The notes under the pieces are model-generated. The model searched no databases and was not told the origin of the DNA. It saw nothing but the letters and a program-made list of their open reading frames with translations. Positions 16,139-26,250 of a stretch of 64,000 nt of DNA are shown piece by piece. Numbering within the stretch: position 1 is the first letter of the stretch; every line of letters starts with the position of its first letter. The DNA comes from Pseudomonas sp. PDM14 (GTDB taxonomy: Bacteria; Pseudomonadota; Gammaproteobacteria; Pseudomonadales; Pseudomonadaceae): assembly GCF_014851905.1 (NCBI RefSeq), contig NZ_JACVAQ010000003.1:386761-450760 (forward strand), given 5' to 3'. The translations under genes and the position numbers were made by a program.

Positions 16139-16175
16139 CAAAACGCCGGCCCACAAGGCCGGCGTTTTGCTTTTT
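16139..16175 (+). terminator. Rho-independent terminator
   Basis: Stem CAAAACGCCGGCC (16139-16151), loop CACAA, stem GGCCGGCGTTTTG (16157-16169), then CTTTTT. The plus orientation fits the vestigial receptor; the convergent cueR transcript may also use the hairpin. Confidence 0.88.
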
Positions 16176-16202
16176 AGCGATGGTGAAACAAGCTGCTAGC
16201 CG

Positions 16203-16625
16203 TCAGTCATTCGTCTTGTGGCATCGGTGAATGGCGGATCTGCTTTCCAGATCGCCAAGGATCGGGCAATCCGGCCTCTGGTCGCCGTGACAGCGTCCTG
16301 CAAGATCCTCCAGCGTATCGCGCAGCGTCGTCATTTCTTCGATCTTGCGATTCAGCTCGGCGATGTGTGCCTGGGCCAGGGCTTTTACGTCGGCACTGGC
16401 GCGCTGGCGGTCCTGCCACAGGGTCAGCAGCTTGCCGACTTCATCCAGGGCGAAGCCGAGGTCGCGGGCGCGTTTGATGAAGGCCAGTACGTGCAGGTCG
16501 TTGGCGCTGTAGCGCCGGTAGCCGCTGTCCGAACGGTCGGCCGGGGCGAGCAGGCCGATGGATTCGTAGTAGCGGATCATCTTTGCGCTGAGGCCGCTGT
16601 GCTTGGCGGCTTGACCGATGTTCAT
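16203..16625 (-). CDS. cueR: Copper-responsive MerR-family regulator CueR
   Basis: A 140-residue MerR-type activator that senses cytoplasmic Cu(I). The N-terminal winged helix reads [20 protein letters not shown], followed by [18 protein letters not shown] long dimerisation helix leads to the metal loop with C112 and C120 ([10 protein letters not shown]), the two cysteine ligands typical of CueR rather than MerR or ZntR. Its ATG overlaps the copA stop as ATGA, so the two genes are translationally coupled. CueR-type operators are visible before both copA (19048-19072) and copZ (19618-19640). Confidence 0.95.
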   Translation of the reverse strand: MNIGQAAKHSGLSAKMIRYYESIGLLAPADRSDSGYRRYSANDLHVLAFIKRARDLGFALDEVGKLLTLWQDRQRASADVKALAQAHIAELNRKIEEMTTLRDTLEDLAGRCHGDQRPDCPILGDLESRSAIHRCHKTND

Positions 16626-19012
16626 CGCTGTTCCTCCTGTGCCGGTTTCCAGCGTTTGAGCAGCAGGGCGTTGCTCACCACGCTGACGCTGGACAGGGCC
16701 ATTGCCGCGCCGGCGACCATCGGGTTGAGCACGCCGAAGGCCGCCAGAGGAATGCCGATCAGGTTGTAGATGAAGGCCCAGAATAGGTTCTGGCGAATCT
16801 TGCTCCAGGTGCGCCGGCTGATGTCCAGGGCAGCGGGTACCAGGCGCGGGTCGCCACGCATCAGGGTGATGCCGGCGGCGTGCATGGCCACGTCGGTGCC
16901 GCCGCCCATGGCGATGCCGACGTCGGCGGCGGCCAGCGGCGGGGCGTCGTTGATGCCATCACCGACCATCGCCACCACTGCGCCGCCGGCCTTGAGTGCG
17001 GCGACGTGTGCGGCCTTGTCTGCTGGCAATACCTGCGCGTGCACCTCGTCGATACCGAGTTGGCGGCCGACGGCATTGGCGCTGCCGGCGTTGTCGCCGC
17101 TGATCAGATGGCTGTGAATGCCGCGTGCCCGCAGCGCGCCGATGGCGTCGGCGGCGCCCGGCTTGAGGCTGTCACCGAAAGCGAACAGGCCGAGCACCCG
17201 TGCCTGCGGTTGCAGCTCCAGCAGCCAGGACAAGGTGCGGCCCTCGGCCTCCCAATCCTGAGCCTGTTGCGCCAGTTCGCCAGCAACCAGGCTCAACTCG
17301 TCACGCAGACGCGCATTGCCCAGCGCCAGCAGACGCTCCTCGACCTGGCCCTGGATGCCGCGCCCGCTGAGTGCCTGGCTGGCGCCGACCTGCGGCGGCG
17401 TTATCTGTCGCTCGGCGCAGCCTTGCAGCACGGCCTTGGCCAACGGGTGCTCGCTGCCGCGCTGCAGGGCGCCGGCCAGGCGCAGCAGGTCGTCCTCGCT
17501 GCCGTGGCTGGCGACCAGGTGGACGATGCGCGGCTCGCCGGAGGTCAGCGTGCCGGTCTTGTCGAACGCCACGACGCTGACCCGGTGGGCCAGCTCCAGG
17601 GCTTCGGCGTCTTTGATCAGAATGCCGTGGCGCGCGGCCACGCCGGTACCGGCCATGATCGCCGCCGGGGTGGCCAGGCCGAGCGCGCAGGGGCAGGCGA
17701 TCACCAGTACCGTGACCGCATTGATCAGCGCCGTTTCCAGGCCCGCGCCAGCCAGCAGCCAGCCACCGAGGGTGAGCAGTGCCACCAGCAGCACCACCGG
17801 GACGAACACCGCGCTGACCCGGTCGACCAGCTTCTGGATCGGCGCCTTGGCTGCCTGGGCGTCCTCCACCAGGCGGATGATCCGTGCCAGTACGGTTTCC
17901 CCGCCCAGCGCGGTGGCACGCAGCAACAGCCGCCCTTCGCCATTGATCGCACCGCCGGTGACGGTGTCTCCCGGCTGCTTGGCCACCGGCAGGCTTTCGC
18001 CGCTGATCAGTGCTTCATCGGCCTGGCTGTGGCCGTCGACCACTTCGCCGTCCACCGGGAAGCGTTCGCCGGGTTTGACCAGTAGCAGGTCGCCGAGGCG
18101 CAGGGCATCGACCGCAACCTCTTCCTCGCGCCCGTCGACCACACGGACGGCGCGGTCCGGGCGCAGGGCTTCGAGGGCACGGATGGCGGCGCTGGTCTGG
18201 CGTTTGGCGCGGCTTTCCAGGTACTTGCCGAGCAGCACCAGGGCGATCACCACGGCCGACGCCTCGAAGTACAGGTGCGGCGTGTGGTGCCCGCTTGCCG
18301 TGGCCCACAGGTAGAGGCTCAGGCCGTAGCCGGCGCTGGTGCCGAGGGCCACCAGCAGGTCCATGTTGCCGGTGCCGGCGCGCACGGCTTTCCAGGCGGC
18401 GACATAGAAGCGCGCACCGAGGATGAATTGCACGGGGGTGGCGAGGGCGAATTGCACCCAGGCCGGCAGCATCCAGTGCAGCCCCAGCCACTCGGCGAAC
18501 ATCGGCAGCACCAGCGGCGTGGCCAGTACGAGCGCGGCCAGCAGCGCCCAGCGTTCGCGGCGCAGACTGGCGGCACGGTCCTGCGGCTGCACCTGGCTCA
18601 ACGGTCGGGCCTGGTAGCCGGCCTGCTGCACTGCGGCGATCAAGTCAGCCACTGCCACGCCCGCCACCACCTCGACGCTGGCGCGCTCGCTGGCCAGGTT
18701 GACGCTGACGCCGTGCACCCCGGCGACCTGGCCCAGGGCGCGTTCGACGCGGCCGACACAGCTGGCGCAGGTCATCCCTTCGACGGCCAGTTCCAGGCGT
18801 TGCAGCGGCACGCTGTAACCGGCGCGGCTGACGGCATCGAGCAGTGCGGCGAGGCTATCGCCGGGAGCCTCTACGCGTGCCTTCTCGCTGGCGAGGTTGA
18901 CGCTGACCTGCTGTACGCCGGGCACCTGGGCGAGTGCGCGCTCGACCCGCCCGGCGCAGCTGGCGCAGGTCATGCCGCTGATCGGCAGATCGAAGGTGTG
19001 AGGGCTGGACAT
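16622..19012 (-). CDS. copA: Cu(I)-exporting P1B-type ATPase CopA/CueA
   Basis: A 796-residue copper-exporting ATPase of the inner membrane. Two N-terminal metal-binding domains carry GMTCASC (C16/C19 and C82/C85). The ion-path CPC is C440-P441-C442, the phosphorylation site is D484 in DKTGT, the HP motif is SEHPLAKAV, and the hinge is [20 protein letters not shown]. The ATG at 19012 is chosen because GGAG lies 7 bases upstream. The longer GTG start at 19039 would lie upstream of the transcription start predicted from the CueR promoter. It heads a copA-cueR operon. Confidence 0.95.
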   Translation of the reverse strand: MSSPHTFDLPISGMTCASCAGRVERALAQVPGVQQVSVNLASEKARVEAPGDSLAALLDAVSRAGYSVPLQRLELAVEGMTCASCVGRVERALGQVAGVHGVSVNLASERASVEVVAGVAVADLIAAVQQAGYQARPLSQVQPQDRAASLRRERWALLAALVLATPLVLPMFAEWLGLHWMLPAWVQFALATPVQFILGARFYVAAWKAVRAGTGNMDLLVALGTSAGYGLSLYLWATASGHHTPHLYFEASAVVIALVLLGKYLESRAKRQTSAAIRALEALRPDRAVRVVDGREEEVAVDALRLGDLLLVKPGERFPVDGEVVDGHSQADEALISGESLPVAKQPGDTVTGGAINGEGRLLLRATALGGETVLARIIRLVEDAQAAKAPIQKLVDRVSAVFVPVVLLVALLTLGGWLLAGAGLETALINAVTVLVIACPCALGLATPAAIMAGTGVAARHGILIKDAEALELAHRVSVVAFDKTGTLTSGEPRIVHLVASHGSEDDLLRLAGALQRGSEHPLAKAVLQGCAERQITPPQVGASQALSGRGIQGQVEERLLALGNARLRDELSLVAGELAQQAQDWEAEGRTLSWLLELQPQARVLGLFAFGDSLKPGAADAIGALRARGIHSHLISGDNAGSANAVGRQLGIDEVHAQVLPADKAAHVAALKAGGAVVAMVGDGINDAPPLAAADVGIAMGGGTDVAMHAAGITLMRGDPRLVPAALDISRRTWSKIRQNLFWAFIYNLIGIPLAAFGVLNPMVAGAAMALSSVSVVSNALLLKRWKPAQEEQR

Positions 19013-19039
19013 GGGCGACTCCTGTTCCGGTTCGCCCAC

Positions 19040-19072
19040 AGGATCAACCTTGACCCTGGGGTAAGGTCAAGG
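19040..19072 (-). promoter_or_regulatory. CueR operator/promoter of copA
   Basis: Perfect dyad CCTTGACC-N9-GGTCAAGG at 19048-19072. On the minus strand TTGACC serves as -35 with the 19-base spacer typical of MerR-activated promoters, placing the -10 at about 19045-19040 and transcription start near 19033. Copper-bound CueR is expected to untwist this promoter. Confidence 0.9.
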
Positions 19073-19101
19073 TGTGCGTTGTCGCAGCCAGGAATCGCCT
19101 G

Positions 19102-19548
19102 TCAGTAGTTGAGGGGCGCGGGGATCAGCCAGAGGCCGTTGGAGCCCATGGCGATGCGGTACTTGTGCACCTCGCCGGCGCTCATCTGCAGGGTCTGGCT
19201 GTGCAGCTGCTCGAAGCGCGGCTGGCAATGCCCACCGCCGAGCAGGCCGAGGCGTACCAGGACGTTGCCCGGTGGCAGGTTGAGGGTGATCGACTGGCCT
19301 TGGTACAGGCGCGCGGCCAGATTGCCCTGCAGGTACAGGCCGATGTCGCACGGGGTCGAGACTTCCAGGCGTTCGCGCGAGACGACCAGGATGCCGTAGT
19401 CGATCGGCGTGGCCAGGGTCATCGGTGACAGGCTGGTCGAGCCCGCCGGTGGGGTTGCCGGTACCGGCATGGCGCTGGAGGCGGACGGCATCTCGTCGGC
19501 GAACAGGGGCAGGCAGAGCAGGGTGAGCAGACTCAGGAGCAGGCGCAT
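19102..19548 (-). CDS. Exported hypothetical protein next to copper genes
   Basis: A 148-residue protein with a Sec signal peptide (MRLLLSLLTLLCLPLFADE, cleavage near residue 17). A serine/proline-rich spacer follows, then a beta-rich domain containing CDIGLYLQGNLAARLYQGQ and GGGHCQPRFEQL. Two cysteines remain in the mature part and could form a disulfide. It is not recognised as a named family. It lies on the minus strand just upstream of the copA CueR promoter and divergent from copZ, with its ATG 70 bases from the copZ operator. A periplasmic role linked to copper is possible only from position. Confidence 0.75.
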   Translation of the reverse strand: MRLLLSLLTLLCLPLFADEMPSASSAMPVPATPPAGSTSLSPMTLATPIDYGILVVSRERLEVSTPCDIGLYLQGNLAARLYQGQSITLNLPPGNVLVRLGLLGGGHCQPRFEQLHSQTLQMSAGEVHKYRIAMGSNGLWLIPAPLNY

Positions 19549-19617
19549 GGCGAGGATTCCGGCCGTGGTGTGCCTTCAGCTTGGTCGAGCCCGCGCGTGA
19601 GGACAAGCTTCACGGCT

Positions 19618-19640
19618 TGACCTTGCCACCATGGCAGGGC
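19618..19640 (+). promoter_or_regulatory. CueR-type operator upstream of copZ
   Basis: TTGACC at 19618-19623 overlaps the near-perfect dyad CCTTGCCA / TGGCAGGG (19621-19639), 40 bases before the copZ ATG. The layout matches the copA operator: a -35 inside the left arm and a long spacer, which leaves a weak -10 near 19643-19648. Confidence 0.75.
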
Positions 19641-19679
19641 TGACTCTGGGCAGCGTCATCACTTTTCAGGGAGTGCAAC

Positions 19680-19877
19680 ATGCAGATCTTCACCGTCAGC
19701 GGGATGTCGTGTGGCCACTGCGTGCGGGCCATCACCCAGGCGATCCGGGCGCTCGATGCGACGGCCGAGGTGCAGGTCGATCTCGGCGCCAGCGAGGTGC
19801 GGGTGGCCAGCCGACTGGATGCCGAACAACTGCAGCAGGCGATTCGCGCGCAGGGTTACAGCGCTCAGCCGGCCTGA
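19680..19877 (+). CDS. copZ: Copper chaperone CopZ (heavy-metal-associated domain)
   Basis: A 65-residue single HMA-domain protein that carries Cu(I) in the cytoplasm, probably to CopA and CueR. The metal motif GMSCGHC is at residues 8-14, and the fold pattern ends AIRAQGYSAQPA. AGGGAG precedes the ATG. A CueR-type operator lies just upstream, so it should be induced with copA. Its last 13 bases overlap the 3' end of the convergent TetR gene. Confidence 0.93.
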   Translation: MQIFTVSGMSCGHCVRAITQAIRALDATAEVQVDLGASEVRVASRLDAEQLQQAIRAQGYSAQPA

Positions 19878-20506
19878 GTGGCGGGCGGGTTCCAGTCGCG
19901 GATCAGGCCGCGTAGCTGCGCATCGATCAGCGCGGCGGTGTCGACCAGCGGATCGAACAGTTGCTGGTCGCGGGTCCAGTCGGTGAACAGGCCGATGATC
20001 TGTGCATGCAGGGCGCGCGCCGCCAGGCGAGGGCTGAGGCCCGGTTGCAGGCGCTGGTGGCATTCGTCGCGGGCGAACAGGTTCTCGACCATGGCGATGA
20101 ACTGGTTGATGAAGTCGGTGTGGCGCTCCTCCGCCTCGCGCAGTTCGTCGGTGAACTCGCAGCGGTGCAGGAGGATGGTGAAGATGCGCTGCTTCTGTTC
20201 GTCGCGTGCCAGGTTCTCGATGGCCTCGATGCACAGGTCGCGCAGTGACAGCAGCGGGTCGATGTCGCCACAGCCGCACAAGCGCTCGGCCATTTGCTCG
20301 GTGGGCAGGCGGATCTGGTTGAGCATTTCGTGGAACAGGTGCGCCTTGTTCTGGAAGTGCCAGTACACCGCACCACGCGTCACCCCGGCAGCGCGGGCGA
20401 TGTGCTCGAGGCTGCAATGGGCCACGCCCTTTTCCAGGAACAACGCCTCCGCCGCCTCGAGAATGGCGGTGCGGGTTTGTTCGGCTTGTTCTTTGGTTCT
20501 GCGCAT
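19865..20506 (-). CDS. TetR/AcrR-family repressor of the adjacent RND pump
   Basis: A 213-residue repressor of the AcrR/TtgR type. The N-terminal helix-turn-helix reads ARAAGVTRGAVYWHFQNKAHLFHEML, preceded by MRRTKEQAEQTRTAILEAAE. The C-terminal domain includes ILLHRCEFTDELREAEER, conserved in efflux-pump repressors. The ATG at 20506 is used; the longer open frame to 21688 is antisense to the pump gene. It is divergent from the RND operon over 153 bases that contain a palindromic operator (20579-20602). Drug binding should relieve repression of the pump and of itself. Confidence 0.92.
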   Translation of the reverse strand: MRRTKEQAEQTRTAILEAAEALFLEKGVAHCSLEHIARAAGVTRGAVYWHFQNKAHLFHEMLNQIRLPTEQMAERLCGCGDIDPLLSLRDLCIEAIENLARDEQKQRIFTILLHRCEFTDELREAEERHTDFINQFIAMVENLFARDECHQRLQPGLSPRLAARALHAQIIGLFTDWTRDQQLFDPLVDTAALIDAQLRGLIRDWNPPATQAG

Positions 20507-20578
20507 GGCGGACAGGACGATTGCGTCTAGGCTCTCAATGGGGAGCTGAGTGTAATGTTTTTGTCGCCGCCATGTGGG

Positions 20579-20602
20579 CTTACAAACAGTTTTGTATGTA
20601 AG
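20579..20602. promoter_or_regulatory. TtgR/AcrR-type operator
   Basis: CTTACA and TGTAAG flank a 12-base centre in a 24-base imperfect palindrome containing ACAAACA and TGTATGTAAG. The arms closely resemble the operators of TtgR, SmeT and AcrR. It lies 73 bases before the repressor ATG and 58 bases before the membrane-fusion gene, as expected for a shared divergent operator. Confidence 0.85.
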
Positions 20603-20659
20603 TCGCTGCGTCTCCCCACTCTCACGCGCTGCCCTTCGTTCCGTCCGGGAGACGACACA

Positions 20660-21823
20660 ATGCTTCTTCGCCACCATCCGCTTGCGCTCAAGGCCGTCCT
20701 GTTGAGTTCGCTGTTCGCCTGCAATGCCCAGGCTGCCGAACAGAAGGGTGCCGAGCACCAGATGCCGCCGCCGGATGTAGTGGTCGAGGTGGCCAAGGTC
20801 GAGTCGCTGCCCATCACCCTGGAATACGCCGCGCGTACCGCGGGTTTCCGCGAGGTGGAGGTGCGCGCGCAGGTCAGCGGTATCCTGCAGGAGCGCACCT
20901 ACCTGGAAGGCAGTTCGGTGAAGCAGGGGCAGGTGCTGTTCCGCATCGACCCGCGGCCCTACCAGGCCGCCCTGGCGCGGGCCAAGGGTGCACTGGCGCA
21001 GGAGCAGGCGCGCTACCGGCAGACCGAGCGTGACCTGAAACGCATCCGCGAACTGCAGAAGAAGGGCTTCGCCAGCGAGAGCGAGCTGGACAACGCCATC
21101 TCCAACTTCGAGCAGAGCAAGGCCAACATCGAGGCGGCCAAGGCCGAGGTACAGGCCAAGCAGATCGACCTCGACTACACCACCGTCAAGGCGCCGATCT
21201 CTGGCATCACCCGCAAGGAAACCGTGTCCGAAGGCAGCCTGATGGTCGCCGGCGATCCGAATGCCAGCCTGCTGACCAACATCACCCAGCTCGACCCGAT
21301 CTACGTCAACTTCGCCGCCCCCGACCGTGACGTCGAGCGCGTGCGCAGTGGCCTCAAGGACGGCACGCTGATCGCCCCGGCCAGCGGCCACATGAGCATC
21401 GACATCATCTTCGGCGACGGCAGCAGCTACCCGCTCGAAGGCAAGGTCGACTTCACCGACAGCCTGGTCGACCGCGGCACCGGCACGGTCAGTGCGCGCG
21501 CCGTGGTGCCCAATCCGGACCAGAAGCTGCTGCCCGGCCAGTTCATCCGGGTGCGGGTCAAGGGCATCACCAAGCCCAATGCGGTGACCGTGCCCGAGCG
21601 CGCCGTCTCGCAGGGGCAGAAGGGCACGTTCGTGTTCATCGTCGACGAGCAGAACATCGCCCGCGCCCGCCCGGTCACTACCGCGCATACCGCCGAAGGC
21701 CGCTGGGTGGTGGAGTCCGGTATCTCGGCGGGTGATCGGGTCATCGTCGAGGGCTTGCCCAAGGTGCGTCCGGATTCACCGGTGAAGATCAGCGACAAGC
21801 CCGCCGCCGATGCCAAGCAGTAA
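20660..21823 (+). CDS. RND efflux periplasmic adaptor (membrane-fusion protein)
   Basis: A 387-residue HlyD/AcrA-family adaptor that links the RND pump to an outer-membrane channel. The ATG at 20660 has GGGAGA 7 bases upstream. A signal sequence (LALKAVLLSSLFACNAQAA) has a cysteine that only partly fits a lipobox, so lipidation is uncertain. Domains in order are a barrel-sandwich first half (EVEVRAQVSGILQERTYLEG), an alpha-hairpin (RTDL-like ERDLKRIRELQKKGFASESELD), a second lipoyl half (VKAPISGITRK) and beta-barrel/membrane-proximal domains. It is followed after 12 bases by the pump gene. No outer-membrane channel gene is adjacent. Confidence 0.93.
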   Translation: MLLRHHPLALKAVLLSSLFACNAQAAEQKGAEHQMPPPDVVVEVAKVESLPITLEYAARTAGFREVEVRAQVSGILQERTYLEGSSVKQGQVLFRIDPRPYQAALARAKGALAQEQARYRQTERDLKRIRELQKKGFASESELDNAISNFEQSKANIEAAKAEVQAKQIDLDYTTVKAPISGITRKETVSEGSLMVAGDPNASLLTNITQLDPIYVNFAAPDRDVERVRSGLKDGTLIAPASGHMSIDIIFGDGSSYPLEGKVDFTDSLVDRGTGTVSARAVVPNPDQKLLPGQFIRVRVKGITKPNAVTVPERAVSQGQKGTFVFIVDEQNIARARPVTTAHTAEGRWVVESGISAGDRVIVEGLPKVRPDSPVKISDKPAADAKQ

Positions 21824-21835
21824 GGAGCGCCGCCC

Positions 21836-24800
21836 GTGATCTCACGCTTCTTCATCGACCGGCCGGTGTTCGCCGCGGTCATATCCATCGTCATCGTGCT
21901 CGCCGGCCTCGCCGCCATGCGCGCATTGCCCATCGCCCAGTACCCGCAGATCCTGCCGCCGCAGGTGTCGGTCACCGCCAGCTACCCGGGTGCCAGCGCG
22001 CAGGTCATCGCCGAGACCGTGGCTGCACCGCTGGAGCAATCCATCAACGGCGTTGAAGGCATGATCTACCAGCTGTCCAACTCGGCGGCCAGCGGCAGCA
22101 TGAGCCTGTCGGTGTACTTCGAGGTTGGTCGCGACCCGGACCAGGCCACCATCGACGTCAACAACCGGGTGCAGGCCGCGCTGGCCAAGCTGCCCGAGGA
22201 AGTGCGTCGCCAGGGGGTCAAGGTGGAGAAGAAGTCCTCGGACATTCTTCAGGTGATCACCCTCTATTCGCCGGATAACTCCCAGGACCCGGTGTTCATT
22301 TCCAACTATGCGCTGATCAACGTGATCGACGAGCTCAAACGCCTGCCCGGCGTGGGCGGCGTCAGCCAGTTCGGTTCCAAGGACTACTCTATGCGCATCT
22401 GGCTGCGGCCGGACAAACTGGCGCAGTACAACCTCACGCCCACCGATGTGGTCAACGCCATCCGTGAGCAGAACTCGCAGTTCGCTGCCGGCAGCTTTGG
22501 TCAGGAGCCGTTGCAGGTCGAACAGGACTTCACCTACACCGTCACCACCCAGGGCCGCTTCAAGGACCCGAAAGAGTTCGAGAGCGTGATCCTGCGCAGC
22601 GATGAAACCGGTGCCAGCCTGCTGCTCAGGGACGTCGCGCGGATCGAGCTGGGTGCCCAGGACTACTCGCTGATCACCTCGCTCAACGGCCAGCAGAACG
22701 CCGCGTTCGGTATCTACCTGCAGCCGGGTGCCAACGCGCTGGACACCGCCGAGTCGGTGCAGAACAGCATGAAGCGGCTGGCCGAGCGCTTCCCCGAGGG
22801 CATCACCTACAAAATCCCCTACGACACCACCAAGTTCGTCCAGGTCTCCATCGACGAGGTGATCAAGACCTTCTTCGAAGCCCTGCTGCTGGTGGTGCTG
22901 GTGGTCTACATCTTCCTGCAGAACTGGCGCGCCACGCTGATTCCGGTGCTGGCGATTCCGGTGTCGCTGGTCGGCACCTTCGCCGGCATGTACGCGCTGG
23001 GGTTCTCGATCAACCTGCTGACGCTGTTCGGCATGGTGCTGGCCATCGGCATCGTGGTGGACGACGCCATCGTGGTCATCGAGAACGTCGAGCGGGTGAT
23101 GAAGGCCGACAAGCTCAAGCCGCGGGATGCCGCGATCAAGGCGATGGAGGAGGTGACCGGGCCGATCGTCGCCATCGTCCTGGTGCTCTGTGCGGTATTC
23201 GTGCCGGTGGCGTTCCTTGGCGGTCTGGCAGGGGAGATGTACAAGCAGTTCGCGATCACCATTGCGGTGTCGGTGGTGATTTCCGGCATCGTCGCCCTGA
23301 CCCTTTCCCCCGCGCTCTGCGCCTTGCTGCTCAAACCCGATCACAGCGAACCGGCGGCGCCGTTCCGGGTGTTCAACCGCTTCTTCGACAAGGTCACGTC
23401 CGGCTACAGCGCCGGGGTGCATTTCTTCCTGCGCCGCTCGTTGATCGGCCTGCTGCTGTTCGGCGGGATGATCGCGCTGATCGTCGTGCTGTTCGGCCGC
23501 GTGCCCGGCTCGCTGGTGCCGGATGAGGACCAGGGCTACGTGATCAACGCCTACTTCCTGCCGCCGGCGGCCTCGGTGGCGCGCACCGATGCGCTGACCA
23601 GCGATTTCACCAAGCAGATCATGGAGCACCCGGCGGTGCAGGACGTGGTCACCTTCGCCGGCTTCGACGTGCTCACCTTCGGCAACCGCACCAACGCCGG
23701 GGTGTCCTTCGTGCCGCTCAAGGACTGGTCCGAGCGCACCACCGACGAACTCGATGCGCGCAACCTGACCCGCAGTTTCATGGGCATGGGCATGAGCGAG
23801 AAGGATGGCGTGGTGATGTCCTTCAACCCGCCGCCGATCACCGGTATGAGCACCACCGGCGGCTTCGAGGGCTACATCCAGGACCGCAGTGGCGGCAGCA
23901 TCGAGAAGCTCTCCGAGACCGTGCACGCCTTCATCGCGGCGGCGGCCAAGCGCCCGGAACTGGCCGGCGTGCAAAGTACCTTCAACGCCGACGTGCCGCA
24001 GTACTACATCGACCTGGACCGCACCAAGGCGCGCGCGCTGGGGGTGTCGATCAGCGACGTGTTCACCGCCATGCAGTCGACTTTCGGCAGCTACTACGTC
24101 AACGACTTCACCCTGTACGGGCGCACCTGGCAGGTCAGCCTGCAGTCCGAGTCCGAGTTCCGCCGCAAACCGGAAGACCTCAGCCAGGTCTATGTGCGCT
24201 CCAGCAGTGCGGAGCTGGTGCCGCTGACCTCGCTGATCAAGGTGCGGCGCATTCTCGGACCGGACAGCTTCGCGCGGTTCAACATCTACCCCTCGGCAAA
24301 AATCCTCGGCGGCCCGGCACCGGGCTACAGCTCCGGGCAGGCGTTGCAGGCGATGCAGGAGATCGCCAACGACGTGCTGGGCAGCGACTACACCATCGGC
24401 TGGATCGGCTCGGCCTACCAGGAACTGGCCACCCAGGGCTCGGGCAGCATGGCGTTCGTCTTCGGCCTGATCATGGTGTTCCTGATCCTCGCTGCGCAGT
24501 ACGAGCGCTGGACGCTGCCGCTGGCGGTGGTCACCGCGGTGCCGTTCGCGGTGTTCGGCGCGATCCTCGCGGTGTGGCTGCGCGGCATCCAGAACGACGT
24601 GTACTTCCAGGTCGGGCTGATCACCCTGATCGGCCTGGCGGCGAAGAACGCCATTCTCATCGTCGAGTTCGCCGTGCTCTGCCGCGAGCAGGGCATGAGC
24701 ATCTTCGACTCGGCCTACGAGGCGGCCAAGCTGCGTTTCCGCCCGATCGTGATGACCTCGCTGGCCTTCATTCTCGGTTGCGTGCCGCTGGCGATCAGCA

Positions 24801-24973
24801 GCGGTGCCGGCTCGGCGAGTCGACATTCGATCGGTACCGGGGTAATTGGCGGTATGCTGGCGGCCACATTGCTGGCGACGTTCGTCATCCCGATGTTCTA
24901 CCTGTTGGTCGAGTCGTTCGCTGCCAAGCTCGACTCGCGGCGCAAGAAGAACCCCGATGCTCCGCACGTCTAG
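21836..24973 (+). CDS. RND multidrug efflux transporter, HAE1 type
   Basis: A 1045-residue inner-membrane proton-driven pump. The GTG start at 21836 has AAGGAG 8 bases upstream. The family begins [20 protein letters not shown]. The proton-relay aspartates are D409 and D410 in [18 protein letters not shown]. Twelve transmembrane helices in two repeats flank large periplasmic porter domains; PDEDQGY opens the second one. It forms an operon with the adaptor and is controlled by the divergent TetR gene. The absence of a channel gene suggests it borrows an OprM/TolC-type channel. It cannot be matched to one named Mex system by eye. Confidence 0.95.
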   Translation: MISRFFIDRPVFAAVISIVIVLAGLAAMRALPIAQYPQILPPQVSVTASYPGASAQVIAETVAAPLEQSINGVEGMIYQLSNSAASGSMSLSVYFEVGRDPDQATIDVNNRVQAALAKLPEEVRRQGVKVEKKSSDILQVITLYSPDNSQDPVFISNYALINVIDELKRLPGVGGVSQFGSKDYSMRIWLRPDKLAQYNLTPTDVVNAIREQNSQFAAGSFGQEPLQVEQDFTYTVTTQGRFKDPKEFESVILRSDETGASLLLRDVARIELGAQDYSLITSLNGQQNAAFGIYLQPGANALDTAESVQNSMKRLAERFPEGITYKIPYDTTKFVQVSIDEVIKTFFEALLLVVLVVYIFLQNWRATLIPVLAIPVSLVGTFAGMYALGFSINLLTLFGMVLAIGIVVDDAIVVIENVERVMKADKLKPRDAAIKAMEEVTGPIVAIVLVLCAVFVPVAFLGGLAGEMYKQFAITIAVSVVISGIVALTLSPALCALLLKPDHSEPAAPFRVFNRFFDKVTSGYSAGVHFFLRRSLIGLLLFGGMIALIVVLFGRVPGSLVPDEDQGYVINAYFLPPAASVARTDALTSDFTKQIMEHPAVQDVVTFAGFDVLTFGNRTNAGVSFVPLKDWSERTTDELDARNLTRSFMGMGMSEKDGVVMSFNPPPITGMSTTGGFEGYIQDRSGGSIEKLSETVHAFIAAAAKRPELAGVQSTFNADVPQYYIDLDRTKARALGVSISDVFTAMQSTFGSYYVNDFTLYGRTWQVSLQSESEFRRKPEDLSQVYVRSSSAELVPLTSLIKVRRILGPDSFARFNIYPSAKILGGPAPGYSSGQALQAMQEIANDVLGSDYTIGWIGSAYQELATQGSGSMAFVFGLIMVFLILAAQYERWTLPLAVVTAVPFAVFGAILAVWLRGIQNDVYFQVGLITLIGLAAKNAILIVEFAVLCREQGMSIFDSAYEAAKLRFRPIVMTSLAFILGCVPLAISSGAGSASRHSIGTGVIGGMLAATLLATFVIPMFYLLVESFAAKLDSRRKKNPDAPHV

Positions 24974-25061
24974 CCATCTGCCTGGTGCTGGCGGGGAGGT
25001 CTCGCTGGCGCCGTAGCATCACGTCGGGCCGCGTGGCCCGGCGTTCGTTTCTGGATCGCCC

Positions 25062-26249
25062 ATGAAGTTGTCTGTTCTGCTCATCCTTGGCGCGCTCAGC
25101 GCCTTCGGCCCGATGGCCATCGATTTCTACCTGCCCAGTTTCCCGGCACTGGCCATTGCCTTCGCCACCGATGTCGAACACGTGCAGCTGTCGCTCGCCT
25201 CCTACTTCGTCGGCATCGCCTTCGGCCAACTGATCTACGGCCCGCTGGCCGATCGCTACGGGCGTCGCCGGCCGCTGCTCGTCGGCGTGGTGCTGTTCAG
25301 CCTGGCGTCGTTCGGCTGCGCGCTGGTGCAGAGCCTGGAAGGGCTGATCTTCATGCGTTTCGTCCAGGCCCTGGGCGGTTGTGCGGGGATGGTGATCTCG
25401 CGGGCGGTGGTGCGTGACCTGTGCGATCCGCTGGCCTCGGCCAAGGTGTTTTCCAAGCTGATGCTGGTGATGGGCGTGGCGCCGATCCTCGCGCCGCTGG
25501 GCGGTGGCCTGCTGCTCAACCTGTTCGGCTGGCAGTCGATCTTCTACGGCCTAATGCTGTTCGGCGGGCTGATCCTGCTGGCAATTCTCTGGTGGCTGCC
25601 GGAAACCATGTCGGCCGATACCCCGCACCTGCCGTTGCCCGGCGCCCTGGGTCGCTACGTGACCCTGCTCAAGGACCGGCAGCTGATCGGCCACGGCCTC
25701 ACCGGCGGTATCGCCATGGCCGGCATGTTCGCCTACATCTCCGGTTCGCCGTTCGTCTTCATCAGCCTCTACGGGCTGTCGCCGGAGGATTACGGCTGGC
25801 TGTTCGGCGCCAACGCGGCAGGCTTCATCCTCACCGCGCAGCTCAACGGCTGGTTGCTGCGCCATCGCGGCCCGGCCTACTGGCTCAAACGCACGGTGTG
25901 GCTGTACCTGGCGGCGGGCGCGGCGCTACTCGGCGTGGCAATTGCCCAGCCGACGCAGCTCTGGCCGCTGCTGATTCCGTTGTTCCTGTGCATGGCCAGC
26001 CTGTCGTGCATCCTGCCCAACGCCTCGGCCTGCGCCATGGCCGGGCAGGGCGCGCAGGCCGGCAGTGCGTCGGCGCTGATGGGATCGTTGCAGTTCGCGG
26101 TGGCAGCGTGCGCCTCTTCGCTGGTCGGCGTGCTGCACGACGGCACGGCGCGGCCGATGGCGCTGGTCATCTGCCTGTGCGGCATCGGCACCGTGGCGCT
26201 GGCGCTGTTCAGCAGCCGCGGTGCACGATCGTCGACCCTGGATTACTGA
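25062..26249 (+). CDS. Bcr/CflA-family MFS drug exporter
   Basis: A 395-residue major-facilitator exporter with 12 transmembrane helices. The start reads LLILGALSAFGPMAIDFYLPSFPALA, a hallmark of Bcr/CflA proteins. Motif A is GPLADRYGRRRPLL near residue 62, and motif C-like GVAPILAPLGGGLLL follows. It is 88 bases downstream of the RND pump and could be co-transcribed with it. Its stop codon is 1 base from the stop of the convergent 57-residue gene. Confidence 0.92.
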   Translation: MKLSVLLILGALSAFGPMAIDFYLPSFPALAIAFATDVEHVQLSLASYFVGIAFGQLIYGPLADRYGRRRPLLVGVVLFSLASFGCALVQSLEGLIFMRFVQALGGCAGMVISRAVVRDLCDPLASAKVFSKLMLVMGVAPILAPLGGGLLLNLFGWQSIFYGLMLFGGLILLAILWWLPETMSADTPHLPLPGALGRYVTLLKDRQLIGHGLTGGIAMAGMFAYISGSPFVFISLYGLSPEDYGWLFGANAAGFILTAQLNGWLLRHRGPAYWLKRTVWLYLAAGAALLGVAIAQPTQLWPLLIPLFLCMASLSCILPNASACAMAGQGAQAGSASALMGSLQFAVAACASSLVGVLHDGTARPMALVICLCGIGTVALALFSSRGARSSTLDY

Positions 26250-26250
26250 G

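Noticed and set aside
19013..19039. GTG start for CopA at 19039
   Set aside because: It lies upstream of the transcription start expected from the CueR promoter, and a good ribosome site serves the ATG at 19012.
20507..21688. 607-residue minus-strand open frame running from the adaptor gene into the TetR gene
   Set aside because: Only its last 213 residues (from 20506) are a real TetR protein; the rest is antisense to the adaptor gene and has no family features.
21842..24967. 1041-residue open frame antisense to the RND pump
   Set aside because: A codon-bias shadow of a high-GC gene; composition is His/Gln/Arg-rich and no motif is present.
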